Notes under the pieces: generated by a model | Told to the model about the DNA's origin: nothing | The model's input: only the letters and a program-made list of their open reading frames with translations | The model's database searches: none | Shown here: piece after piece, positions 24,236-35,119 of the stretch | How the letters are laid out: each line of letters begins with the position of its first letter | How positions within the stretch are numbered: position 1 is the first letter of the stretch | DNA from: Zeugodacus cucurbitae | Lineage: Eukaryota; Arthropoda; Insecta; Diptera; Tephritidae | Assembly: GCF_028554725.1 (NCBI RefSeq) | Contig: NC_071668.1 | Location: forward strand, 7,609,001 to 7,673,000 | Direction of reading: 5' to 3' | Length of the DNA: 64,000 bases | Translations under genes and position numbers: made by a program

Positions 24236-25482
24236 ATAGTTGTACTTATTCTATTCTGCCTTGCACTGAAGTCCCCCAGAACCTTATTATTTATGAAATT
24301 TGTTCTATGTAAGTACCAATATGTGATTGCATTCACTCACGTCTATTCAGTATCAGTAAGTATATATGTAAGTAAAGCGCATTTACTCCGGCTGTGCGGA
24401 GTGAACGTTAGCCCACTTCTGCCCGACACGCTGACAGCGCTAAGCAGCTGTTTATAATAAACTATGTTTATTACTTCAACGAAGCATTTGCGTGCGCGCA
24501 TACGCTAAACTGCCGACACATGCAGTGCAGCAGCGCACAAAGCGAAGGCACATAGCATAGACACAAGCACAGGCAGTGAAATACAATTTCAGCGCGCTGT
24601 GCCTCGTGCCTTCTGCAGCGCACCCCACAGCGGTGGTGGTGTTGGTGCTGATGGTGGCGGCCCTTTGACTTTGATTAATGTTAGACACGCTGGCATGCCA
24701 TGCGCTGCTGGCAAATTGAATTTCATACTGGTTTCGCGCTAACAAAATGCAAATGCCATAGAACAAATTTAAAATACAAAACGTTGCCGCACAAAGAAAG
24801 AAATCAAGCGAATGCACAAACACAAACAAACATGCAGGCGCACAAACATATATAGGGGAAAGTGCAGCAGCTTACAAATGATTTGAAAGGCAGCAATGGC
24901 GGCAACTGTACGTGCAACGCTTATGCAGTTTATGTTTATTACAAGTATTTATGCCTGAGAGTATGCCTGAGTGTGTGCTTATGACTCCGCCGCGCGGCAA
25001 ATGGCATAAACAGCGTCAACAGCTGTCAGTGGCAGGCAAAAAGCTTAGAATGGCGCCTGGTTGCACAAAAGCGCAGGGGTTGCGCGTGCGTCTGAATATT
25101 TCTACACAATTTTATGGCGTTACACATACATACACAGTTACATATACAACAAATTTTGTGCTTTTTGCCTTTTCGCTTACGCTCTAATATTTATTTGACT
25201 ACTTCTCAGCCACTTGACGTGCCTTATCCACTGTTGGAGCTGCAGCTGCTGCTGTGCTATGTAACTATGTGTGTATGTTAAGTGTTGCTGCATGTTTATT
25301 AAACAGTTTTATGGCGAAACAAATTTGTTTCCACTCAATATTGCGCCCTCGTGTAGCGGCTGCAACGCGGTAGTTATTCATTACAGGGATGTATAGTGTG
25401 TGTGGGTGGCGGAGACAGTGACATGAGCTGCTTGTTTCTAGCAACAAAATAAATAGTATATTTTTCTGCGGCTAAAAGAACG
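24236..25482. other. Non-coding, slightly GC-richer
   Basis: No gene is recognised. Around 24480-24830 and 24910-25190 the DNA is richer in GC with GCGCGC strings. The 117-codon minus frame (24476-24829) and the 91-codon plus frame (24912-25187) lack known motifs. Confidence 0.5.
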
Positions 25483-25593
25483 ACATAACATAACATAGCA
25501 TAACATAACATAACATAACATAGCATAACATAATACAACATAGCATAATGTAACATAACATAATGTAACATAGCATAACATAACATAACATAT
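25483..25593 (+). repeat. ATAAC-type pentanucleotide array 2
   Basis: About 110 bases of CATAA-phase pentanucleotide repeats with occasional TAGCATAACG-type variants, in the same orientation as array 1 and separated from it by 1.2 kb. It ends directly against the truncated left edge of the INE-1-like repeat at 25597. Confidence 0.9.
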
Positions 25594-25596
25594 CCT

Positions 25597-26292
25597 CTGA
25601 ATTACATTAAATTATCTGAGAGATTTACCCATATTTTGCGTTAAAATTTACCCTTAGGCGTTGAGTTAAACATTCTCGATATCTGGGGCCTTGGAATGTT
25701 ATAGCCCGTTTTCGACAATTTTTTCACAAGTGAAGCCGGAGATGATATGCACTATTTGTTTAAAGTAATATTTTTAGTAAAATTCAAACTAACCTTTGTA
25801 TGGGAGGTGGGCGTGGTTATTATCCGATTTCAACTATTTTCATGGTGTGTGGTGGGGTACGTAAGAGAACCGACTGCAGAAAGTTTGCTTTATATAGCTT
25901 CATTAGTTTGCGAGATATTTACAAATAACTGATTTGGGGGGCCACGCCCACTTCCCAAAAAAAAATTACATCAAAATATGGCCCTTCCTAGTGCGATCCT
26001 TAGTTCCAACTTTTACATATATAACTTTATTTATGGCTTAGTTATGACAGTTTATGTGTTTTTGGTTTTCGCCATTTTGTAGGCGTGGCAATGGTTCCGA
26101 TTTCAATACCAACCTCCTCAGAGTGCCAAGGAATACGTGTTCCAAGTTTCGTTAAAATATCTAAAATTTTACTCAAGTTATCCGTTGCACGGACAGACAA
26201 ACGAACGGACGGACAGACAGACATCCGGATTTCAACTCGTCTCGTCATCCTGATCATTTTGATCTTACCAACTTTTGTTGCGAGAGTATAAA
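25597..26292 (+). mobile_element. INE-1-like repeat R1, 5'-truncated
   Basis: The segment aligns with 30223-31343: GAATTACATTAAA, a GGGAGGTGGGCGTGGTTATTATCC block, GGGCCACGCCCAC, a GGACAGAC repeat near 26210, ACATCCGGATTTCAACTCG, CATCCTGATCATTTTGAT, and a right end TTGCGAGAGTATAAAA. The left stem-loop end is missing, so this copy lost several hundred bases there. It is non-coding. The layout is discussed under copy R2. Confidence 0.8.
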
Positions 26293-28570
26293 AAATCACT
26301 TTGATGTTCCATAGACCCTTCTCAATACATTTCATTGCTTATTCTTCCTCACAAATCTACCATATAAACACACTGTATGCAACAAATGGCCATGCCGCGT
26401 ACTCGTAATTATGCATATGCCTTTCAATAAACCCGCTGACTACACATAATAATTTCAGTTTTGACTGTATTAAAAAGTCAAAGCGAGCGAGCGTGTGTGC
26501 CAAAAACTGTGTTACTCATACGCCATGTCGGCCGAAAATAAATCAAAAGGAATTAGTTTACTGCTACAAAACGCAACGTGTTTAATATTGCCGGAGGGTT
26601 TTATGCGCCGCACGGCAGTTGATTAGAATTTTGTTTACCATTATTTTTCAGTACTCACATATGAGAATACATATATGTGTGAACGTGAGTGTCAGTTATT
26701 ACAACATTTTGAGCCAAAGTGGCACTACACAACCTATCATAAATTAATCTATAAATATTGATGGCACATAAAATTTAATTGAAACATATCAGTTGACACT
26801 CTAATATTTGTCTACTTAAGACATGAGATTTATATCTTTATAATAAATTTTCGAGTGTCGTTTCTTTTAAGCAATGACTTTTGTGCACGGTGACATTATC
26901 TGCGAACTCATAATTCAGATATCAAACACACGCATGTGACCTTTTCATATTACTCAAAAAAAAGTGAATATTTTATCCAGCTAAAGGAGAAGTCAATAAA
27001 TTATGCGCATATTAACGCAGTAAATTGCCTTATTTCGGCTACGTAAACACACACGCCGCGCTCAACCTCCACTCGCAGTCAGCACTCGCCTACACATTGA
27101 CAGCACATGAGTGTGTGTGTGTGTGGGGATAATAAATAAATGCTGAAAGTAAAAGCAAAATAAAACAGTTATTGACACACAGAATCTTAATCAGCGCAAA
27201 CAAATGCAGGCAAAGCACAGCACACAAAAATAACAACAACAACAACAAGAACAACAGTGTAGAAACATATATCACTTAAATAAAGACATTGGCAAATTTT
27301 GTTTTTATGTAAGAAACCCCACAAGAATATGCTAAATTTATGCTTATCTAAGATACACAACCGACGCACGCACGTGCACGCACATAAACACGCAGGCACA
27401 CACGCACACATACACAACATAAACATATTATTCACGCGCTGCAGGCACTCTCTCGTGTCTGTTGTCTCCTTGGCACATGGCAGAGTGAACGTGTGAAAAT
27501 TCATGAAAAAGGGTGTGTTTAGAAAATTGGCTTGAGAAATGTACATATGCAGCCCTCGAGGTGCTTACGCTGACTGCGACAAACAAAATGAACTTTGTCT
27601 CTTGATAATAAAAACATTTATTATTTACCCGGCATTTATACCCTGGCATTAGATTTCACTGGAGTATAATATTTTTGAAATAATCGGATAGATATAGATA
27701 ATAAATATATGGAAAAAATATGAATGATGCAATGAATAGATTTGTGGATCTCTGGAATATATCCATCCATTAGACCTTCCGATAACTTTAGTAGAAAGTG
27801 AAGTTTTTCTCTGCTTATTCTATATGTTGGAGATCACTACAAGCAGATGCTTTTTGTAAGGAACTCGGACCGTGATAGAGGACAACTTTATAAGTGGTTT
27901 TCAGATTTTTGAAAAGTAGGCGTGGCTCCGTCTACTACGAAGCTTATTTTGAATGAAGAATTAAAAATATGAGGTTTATATATGGCAACTCTCTTTACAA
28001 AACCGTTCCATAATTTCTTTTTTGCACGATTTCCATTATTTAAATCGAGATATTTACTTTAATGTTTGAAAATTAGCGAAAATATTTTCTTGTATTTTCT
28101 TCCAATATCTATCTAATATTTGGTTGTATTCGTCCATGTACCTACCTTACTTACAAGTATAAGTATTGTATTTGCACATAAATCAAATTAATCACCTCTT
28201 TTGGGCACTCAGAAAATGTGTTGACTGCCTTCTTAAAGTCAAGCAATATTTGTAGAGCGTAATTACCTGAAAGGATAGAATGAAAAAGGATTTATTGATA
28301 TTGAAATCAAAAGGGAAATACTTTATATCGTACATAAATTATAATAACTAATTTAAATATATTGAAATGTTGAAAATTTAATATAATGGACAATATTCTG
28401 GCTTCAATAATTCACAAATTTATGGCATTTAACATAGGAGTAAAATTTTGGATATATGAGAAAAAATGTAGGATTTATATTGAGATGGGAATCTTCTACC
28501 TTCAAATGTAGTGTCAGACGGAGCGATATCTCTTCCCATACTTTTTATAAATTAAATATCAAACAATATA
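26293..28570. other. Non-coding
   Basis: No gene is visible. A perfect GT run is at about 27111-27125, CAACAACAACAACAAC near 27232, and CACGCACACA strings near 27365-27415. The frame at 27187-27546 (minus, 119 codons) is in this low-complexity DNA. From 27640 to 28150 strings such as TATACCCTGGCATTAG and GTAGGCGTGGC hint at an old relative of the INE-1-like family, not firmly. Confidence 0.55.
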
Positions 28571-29465
28571 TTAGGTTGTTCAATATCTCCCTTCCGCCTT
28601 CCGTATAAACATGGAGTTCTCTAAAGGTTTCCTTCGTTAAAGGCAAATACGCTAGAGAAACGTTTCGTGAGATGAATGGTGTTTCGAGGGATGGTACTCT
28701 ATCACTTCGAACTGTGGAGGAATGGTTCCGACGATTCAGAGTGGGTGAAAGCGACACCATGGATAAGCCAGCCGGAGGAAGACCTGTGACGACAAATATC
28801 GATCAAACCATAAAAAACATCGAGTTAGATCGGCATGTGGCATCTCCTGACATCGCCCAGGAGATGGGAGTTAGTTACCAAACCACTTTAAAACATCTGC
28901 AGAAGGATGGATACACAAAAAAGCTTGTTGTTTGGGTGCCGCAAGATTTGACACAAAAAACCTTTTGGGCCGAATCAACGCCTGCGTTATGCTGCTGAAA
29001 CGGAACGAACTTGACCCATTTTTGAAGCGGATCGTGACTGGCGATGAAAAATGGATCACAACGACAATATCAAGCGAAAACGGTTGTGGTCAAAGGCCGA
29101 CGAATCGTGGCAGAAGCGTCAAGAATTGACCAAGAGAAAGGGTGTAGTATTCTACCAGGACAACGCCAGACACACACTTCGTTGATGACTCGTCAGAAGC
29201 TACGGGAACTCGGATGGGAGGTTTTATCGCATCCACCATATAGCCCGGACATAGCGCCAAGTGATTACCACCTCAAAACTCAAAAGAGGTTTGTGAAAAG
29301 TGGCTGTCCGAGTTATTCACAAATAAGGAGGGTGGCTTCTACGAGAGTGGTATTATGAAGCTGCCGTCTAGATGAAAACAGATTATCGAACGAAACGGCG
29401 CATATTTGATTTTATAAAACATTGAATAAAGCAAAAAAGCAAAATGGAGATATTGGCCAACCTAA
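28571..29465 (+). mobile_element. Mariner, mellifera-type, dead copy B
   Basis: Terminal repeats start TTAGGTTGTTCAATATCTCC on the left and TTAGGTTGGCCAATATCTCC on the complementary right end, with TA on both sides. The element is about 0.9 kb instead of 1.3 kb. The 5' coding part is shortened: the ATGGAGTTC start at 28609 runs into a deletion. Open pieces include 28672-28998 (LRTVEEWFRRFRVGESD, then WVPQDLT). The region around the first catalytic Asp (TGDEKW near 29040) and the second and third Asp codons (CAGGACAAC near 29157, CCAAGTGAT near 29257) survive but lie in different frames, and a one-base loss occurs near 29170. A mid-domain deletion joins near 29110. It cannot produce transposase. 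Confidence 0.88.
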
Positions 29466-29570
29466 TATTTCATTGAACCTTAAGTAAGTGGACATATGGT
29501 TAATATGCTGAGGGGATCTTTTGACTCGAGTGTAATTTTTTGACAGATTTTTGACAGATATATATATATG
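29466..29570 (+). repeat. Flank shared with mariner copy A
   Basis: This matches 2405-2505 closely by eye, beyond the mariner terminal repeat and TA. It suggests the mariner insertion at these two places travelled with its surroundings. Confidence 0.7.
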
Positions 29571-29885
29571 TATATATATACCAGTAGCTTATAATACCTT
29601 AATAATAGTTGAGATTCACATTGACATGGAAAACTCCTAATGTGACTCATACGTGCCTAAATTGGACTAAAACTACGACCATTTCCTAAACGACATCAAC
29701 ATAAGCCACACAATATTATATCTCTTTACTATAGACAAATTAAAAACCAAAGATAATATTGGAATAGCTCAAAAAGTGCCTCCGATATGAGTAATTTATG
29801 CTCGAAAAATAGTCAAAACCGGACTATACCTTTTCAAGCTCCCCAAATAATAAATATGCGGGGCCCAGTACCTTAAACTGATTTT
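29571..29885. other. Non-coding spacer
   Basis: AT-rich DNA with an ATATATATATATGTATATATA patch at its left edge. No gene or repeat family is recognised. Confidence 0.5.
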
Positions 29886-31343
29886 ATACTGAACAAGTAG
29901 GGAAGGGCTAAGTTCGGGTGCAACCGAACATTTTATACTCTCGCAATTTATTGATGTAATTTTATAAAGGTAACACACTTTGACCCATATATTCGGCATG
30001 AAGTTCAATAGAATAACGAAAATCATCATAAATAGTATATGGGGCTGAGGTAATTCCTAAACCGATTTCACTCGTTTTCACCACCAAGATACAATGCATC
30101 GAAGACTATACGATCACTTAATTTAATAATACTTATAATTAGGTATATAGGATCTGGGGGAAGTTATGACCCGATTTTTACCATTTCAGGTACAGAGAGA
30201 AACTGTTATAAGAAAAAAATTCAGAGGGAATGAATTACATTAAAATATCTGAGGGATTTACCTATATTTTCGGTGAAAAATTAACCTTAGGCAATGAGTT
30301 CTTCATGTTTGATATCAGGGGCCTTGAAAAGTCATGGTCCGATTTTGACAATTTTTCCACAAGTGATGTCACAGCTCAAATACAGTATTTGTGTAAAGTT
30401 TTATTCCGCTAGCTTCATTGGTTCCTTATGAATACATTATAAAGTGAACGAATCAGATGGAATTCAAAATTGGGTTATATGGGAAGTAGACGTAGTTGTG
30501 AACCGATTTCGCCCATATTCCACCCGTGTCATCAGGGTGTCAAGAAAGTGTTATATACCGAATTTCATTGAAATCGGTCGAATAGTTCTTGAGATATGGT
30601 TTTTGACCCATAAGTGGGCGACGCCACGCCCATTTTCCATTTTGTAAAAAAATCTCAGTGCAGCTTTCTTCTGCCATTTCTTATGTAAAATTTGGTGTTT
30701 CTGGCGTTTTTCGTTAGGGAGTTAACCCACTTTTCGTAATTTTTAACCTAACTTTTGTATGGGAGGTGGGCGTGGTTATTATCCGATTTCGTTCATTTTT
30801 GGACTGTATAAGGAAATGGCTAAAAGAAACGACTGCAGAAAGTTTTGCTTATATAGCTTTATTGGTTTGCGAGTTATATACAAAAAAACTTATTTGAGGG
30901 CGGGGTCACGCCCACTTTTCCAAAAAAAATACATCCAAATGTGCCCCTCCCTAATGGGATCCTATGTTCCAAATTTCATTTTCATAACTTTATTTATGGC
31001 TTAGTTATGACACTGTATAGGTTTTCGGTTTCCTCCATTTTGTGGGCGTGGCAGTGGACCGATTTTGCCCATTTTCGAAAGCAACCTCCTCAGGGTGCCA
31101 AGGAACATGTGTTCCAAGTTTCATTAAGATATCTTAATTTTTACTCAAGTTATCGCTTGCACGGACAGACGGACAGACGGACAGACGGACGGACAGACAT
31201 CCGGATTTCAAATCTACTCGTCATCCTGATCATTTATGTATATAGAACCCCATATCTAACTCTTATATTTCTTGGTGACACAAACAACCATTATGTGAAC
31301 AAAACTATGATACTCTGTGCAACAGGTTGCGAGAGTAGAAAAA
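29886..31343 (+). mobile_element. INE-1-like repeat R2, most complete copy
   Basis: The left end opens AAGTAGGGAAGGGCTAAG and is followed by a stem-loop in which GTTCGG pairs with CCGAAC, then TTTTATACTCTCGCAA. The right end is GTTGCGAGAGTAGAAAA, so a 16-base inverted repeat sits internal to the stem-loop on one side and at the edge on the other. Inside are several GTGGGCG/CACGCCC blocks, a GGACAGACGGACAGACGG microsatellite near 31160, ACATCCGG, and CATCCTGATCATTTATGTATATAG. This plan (subterminal inverted repeats, a stem-loop at one end, an internal GGAC microsatellite and a TGATC-TATATA-CCCC block) resembles Drosophila INE-1/DINE-1, non-autonomous relatives of Helentrons. No coding capacity is seen; the 139-codon frame at 30941-31360 is chance. 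Confidence 0.7.
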
Positions 31344-32795
31344 TATCAGTAATTTTGTAAGATTTCGTAATGAAATTCGGTGGACATAATTTTGTGATAT
31401 TTATTTGAATTGTTGTAAAATGGGTAAAAATTGGTTTGGTAGTTCCCCCCTGTTCTTTACAAAATGGTTTTCATTATTCTGATTGATTTTATATTAGATA
31501 TCACGGCCATATTATCTTCTTGTACGGTTGTTTAGTGCAGAGTTAAATCCGACAATGAAGTACCCCAATCCCCGTATGCTAAATATAATTTTTGTGGGAT
31601 TCTGAATGACTCTATACCTTTATACACCCGTCAATATGAGAGTTATCTCAATAAAACTGGTTGTCAATATTTCCTCAAGCATACTTGAGCTCGATGCAAA
31701 ATGTAAGTGAAATAAGTCCTGACCTTTCTCAAGTAATTTTCGGGTGAGAAAGCCACCATTTTTATTAAAGTTTCATATCCAAAGGTAGAAGAATGGAATA
31801 TGAGTGGGCATGGGAGTTTTAATTAAGAAATTGAAAATAATTTAAAGATATTTTTATATGATTCTACATAGTCTCCGTGGCGTCAGCAGTATACTGCCAG
31901 CACCTAAAAACTGTTAATATGATTTTTTTTTTCACAAACTGCTTAGCACAGAGCCAACGCTAGTTTCTTAGAGCTGCCGTTGCGCCGTTAAAAATCTAAT
32001 TAAACAACTAATTTTTTAATACAGCTCTAACTGAGTACTTTTCTACGGCGAATGCATTAATGAAAAATGCCAAGCCAAACTTTCTTAAACCCAATTAGAA
32101 TCAACGAAGCGCTAAATCCGTTATAAGCGTAGCATATCAGTGAACACTGCTAAGAGGCGGCTACAAAGGATGAAAGTACAGGAAGCGAAGTAATATTATT
32201 TACAGCAACAAAATTAAGGTCAACACGAATTTACACAGATTTTGGTATTTATATATATATTCTATATATTATATACGTATATAGTACTAATATATATTGT
32301 ATATTCCTGTAGTTGAAGTGTAAGGAAAGAAGTTGTGAAAGTAAGGTGTCACTGCACCCTTGGCTGTGTACGTAATTTCGCACCTGAGCTGCTTGTACTG
32401 TAGTTAAACCAGAAATTGCTGCCGACGGCAACCAATCAGACAGGCGGCAATAAGCCACAGGAGCCACTAGATTGACAATTATCGCAAAATCAGCACTGAG
32501 GCGAGAATACACAACAACAAGGTGACAGTTATATGTCTGCCGCACAGAGGCAAACTTACAAGCATATATATGTTTATCAGCTGATGTAAGCACGGAGATA
32601 TATAGAAAGTTTTTTTTATGTCGGCACGTAATACAGCAAGTGCGTTCACCTTTGTTGTACAACCATGATTGGCTATAATAACAAGAATGTGGATAACTAG
32701 TTGAGGGCGTTGACAGCAAAGTTGTTTGGCTTTAAGACGAAACTAAAACTTATTTTGTTGTAACATCAACCTTATATTTAATTTTCTTATTAATA
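31344..32795. other. Non-coding
   Basis: No gene is confirmed. The longest stop-free stretch not tied to a transposon is on the minus strand at 32249-32719 (156 codons); it begins in mixed DNA and ends in a TATA-rich stretch, with no motif I recognise. TATATATATATTCTATATATT lies near 32249-32270. Confidence 0.45.
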
Positions 32796-33352
32796 AAGGG
32801 TGTTTTGTTAGAAGTAGAACTTTCTTGGAAGAATAGCTGTCAAATCCGCTGTCAAAATAAAAATAGGTTTTTGACATTTATGTTCATTAGACTTTGACAA
32901 AGTAATACGTGACTACAGATAGCGGAGCAGAGTTGAAAAATCGCCGAAATGTATGTAACAGCAGAGAAGAGGCACATTTTTGGGGAGCGAAGCGACTCTT
33001 CAAGCTCCTTTCTACTAAGATAACGGCATTACAGGTCGATTTTTCTTAAAAACTGAAGACTGAGTGAACGCTTCCGTGAACACAACAGGCCATCGAAGCG
33101 AGTCATTTAATTTCCCACATTCAAAACTCTCAAGAAATAGGCATGTCAACATAGGTTCCTGAGATTTGACAGCTTTAGACTACTTTTGTGTGGAGATATG
33201 TCAGTGAACAATGGCCTATACAGTCCACAAACAAGGTAAGAATGATCAGTCTTTTCACTTTTGGTGAAATAGAACCGTATAGGGTTCACATTCTAATAAT
33301 TTTTCTTCACTTCATTTCAAAGAAAAGTTCTAAACCCCTAAAAAGTCACCCT
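32796..33352 (+). mobile_element. Decayed DD41D-like mariner relative
   Basis: The ends AAGGGTGTTTTGTTAG and the complement of AGGGTGACTTTTTAGG form an imperfect inverted repeat bounded by TA. The interior retains scraps of a transposase: GGCATTACAGGTCGATTTTT near 33023 matches the ITGxxFF step of the catalytic domain, and GCTTTAGACTACTTTTGTGTG near 33172 matches the LDYFLWGYV step at the third catalytic Asp, followed by a short frame starting WRYVSEQ. Most of the gene is deleted and frames are broken. The resemblance to the 16406-17353 element is in layout and motifs, not close sequence identity. Confidence 0.65.
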
Positions 33353-33353
33353 A

Positions 33354-34740
33354 TATACTCACATACTTTCATATATACAACCACTAGTACCATGTTAAGT
33401 CCCCTCAAAATATCTATTGTTAACTTTTAACTCTCCAGCCTCGATTTGCAACTGGCTCTTGGGATTAAGCTATACTTCGACACACACTCCCACACAAGCT
33501 TATATAGCTGTACAAGCAGCTTACACATGCGGATGATATAAATAAATACATTGTTGTACACTTGTATCTTGTATGTTATTGGTATGCCTTAAAGCTGCTT
33601 TCGGTTAACAGATAAGGGGATTGATTGCACTTATGGGTTTAATACTGTTGAAGCCTATAATTTTCCCCGGCTATGTCATCGTAAATTCCGACAAACAGAT
33701 TTAATAGTGTTTTGGACTCTGACACAAATTTTGAAGAAGCGACAATTGAACGCACACACACACTCAAGCATTTGCCAGGCTGTGTATGATAATGCAAGGA
33801 TATATTGCAGATTAACTATCTATAGTTGGTTTGTTTGTGTTTTTGATTATGAGGAAATTTGCCAGCTAGCTGTTGATTAACTTATCGGCGTGACGATGGA
33901 AAGGGTGTGGCTGAGTGCTGGTTGAGTTGAGGAAGTGTATTATTAATATAATAAATACGAATTATTTTCTAATCAATTTATTAATAATGAAAAATAATGG
34001 CTATAATTGCTCCATATTTTTTAATGAAATACTTCAGGGTAAATATAGATATTCCGTACATGAGCACTCAATTAATTTAGTAAATAGATACCCGTTTTGG
34101 ACAAAACGGAATCATACGACCATATCAGTACCGAAGACGATTTTGGATGACCGATCTTACGACATTCGGTTCTACATAACCAAAATGAACGCATATTTCA
34201 TCTGACCAAGAACTGGAATATGTTTTCTGCCCTTACAACAACAACAAAAAACGACATTAAATGTCCACAAAAAAGCTTAATCGAAATGACTCACGCTCTA
34301 AAAGTTTAATGAATATTTAGGTGTGAAAAAGCTTAAGGCAAAGTGATTACCGTGCGATCTCACAATCGATACAATGCAATGTGTCAAAAATAAATGTTGA
34401 ACAATTAGAAATTACATGAATTGGACTTCAAGTTACTTCCTCGAATTCCACATTCTCTGGAACTAAACTTAGCGAATTCTTTCCTGTTCTCCGACATCAA
34501 GAAAGTGGAAGTTGATGGTAAGAAATAGGTAATAGCCAAGGCTGATAGATCTCAAACTCTATCTGAGACAAAATACAAATCCAAAAATGGTAACGAAAAG
34601 TTCTCCGCATAATCGTGAGATAAATGATCCAAACAATCATTTTGGCCTTACTTCATATTATTTTTGAAAAAGGAACAGGAAGAAAATTACTATAAATATC
34701 AAAATACAAGTGAATTTTTATCTAAATAATTTCAAGTTTT
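33354..34740. other. Non-coding
   Basis: No gene or repeat family is recognised. A CA run lies at 33756-33768. The 96-codon frame at 33915-34205 is AT-rich and carries no motif. Confidence 0.5.
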
Positions 34741-34745
34741 TACTT

Positions 34746-35114
34746 ATAGCCTTTTCACACAGGAGCAAATTGATCAATTAAGCGACTTTTGCTTAATTAA
34801 AACAAAATCTATTTTTTCTACATTAATTTTTAATTAAATTTTAATCGACTTGAAGTCAAATTCAACTCTGCGACAAAGACTGTATTTGTAATTATATATA
34901 CGTTCTTTGTCTGCGAGGAGTCTGACGGTAGATGTCGCTGCTGAAAAAAAATAAAAAAATCAGCTGATGAAACTTACCAACTTTTGAAAAGCAAAAACAA
35001 AAATGTGTAACAGCTGATCGATTATCGAGTACCCGGCAGTGTGAAACTGGCAAAAACTGGTTTCTCAATCAACATTTTAATTGATCATTTAATTTGGCTG
35101 TGTGAAAAGGCTAT
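34746..35114 (+). mobile_element. MITE, copy M2, complete
   Basis: A perfect 17-base terminal inverted repeat, ATAGCCTTTTCACACAG, bounds 369 bases, flanked by a direct duplication TACTT at 34741-34745 and 35115-35119. Subterminal GATCAATTAA and TTAATTGATCATTTAA strings next to each end add to the symmetry. It is non-coding. A five-base duplication is unusual for mariner (TA) or hAT (8) MITEs and the superfamily is undetermined. This is the best reference copy of the family; relatives are at 12470, 22182 and 39248/40835. Confidence 0.9.
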
Positions 35115-35119
35115 TACTT

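Noticed and set aside
30941..31360. 139-codon plus-strand frame
   Set aside because: It lies within the INE-1-like repeat R2 and includes the translated GGACAGAC microsatellite; equivalent positions in R1 and R3 are not open.
32249..32719. 156-codon minus-strand frame, the longest stop-free stretch outside transposons and simple repeats
   Set aside because: No recognised motif, a Tyr/Ile-rich end that derives from TATA repeats, and no splice or promoter context. A search for homologues could reverse this.
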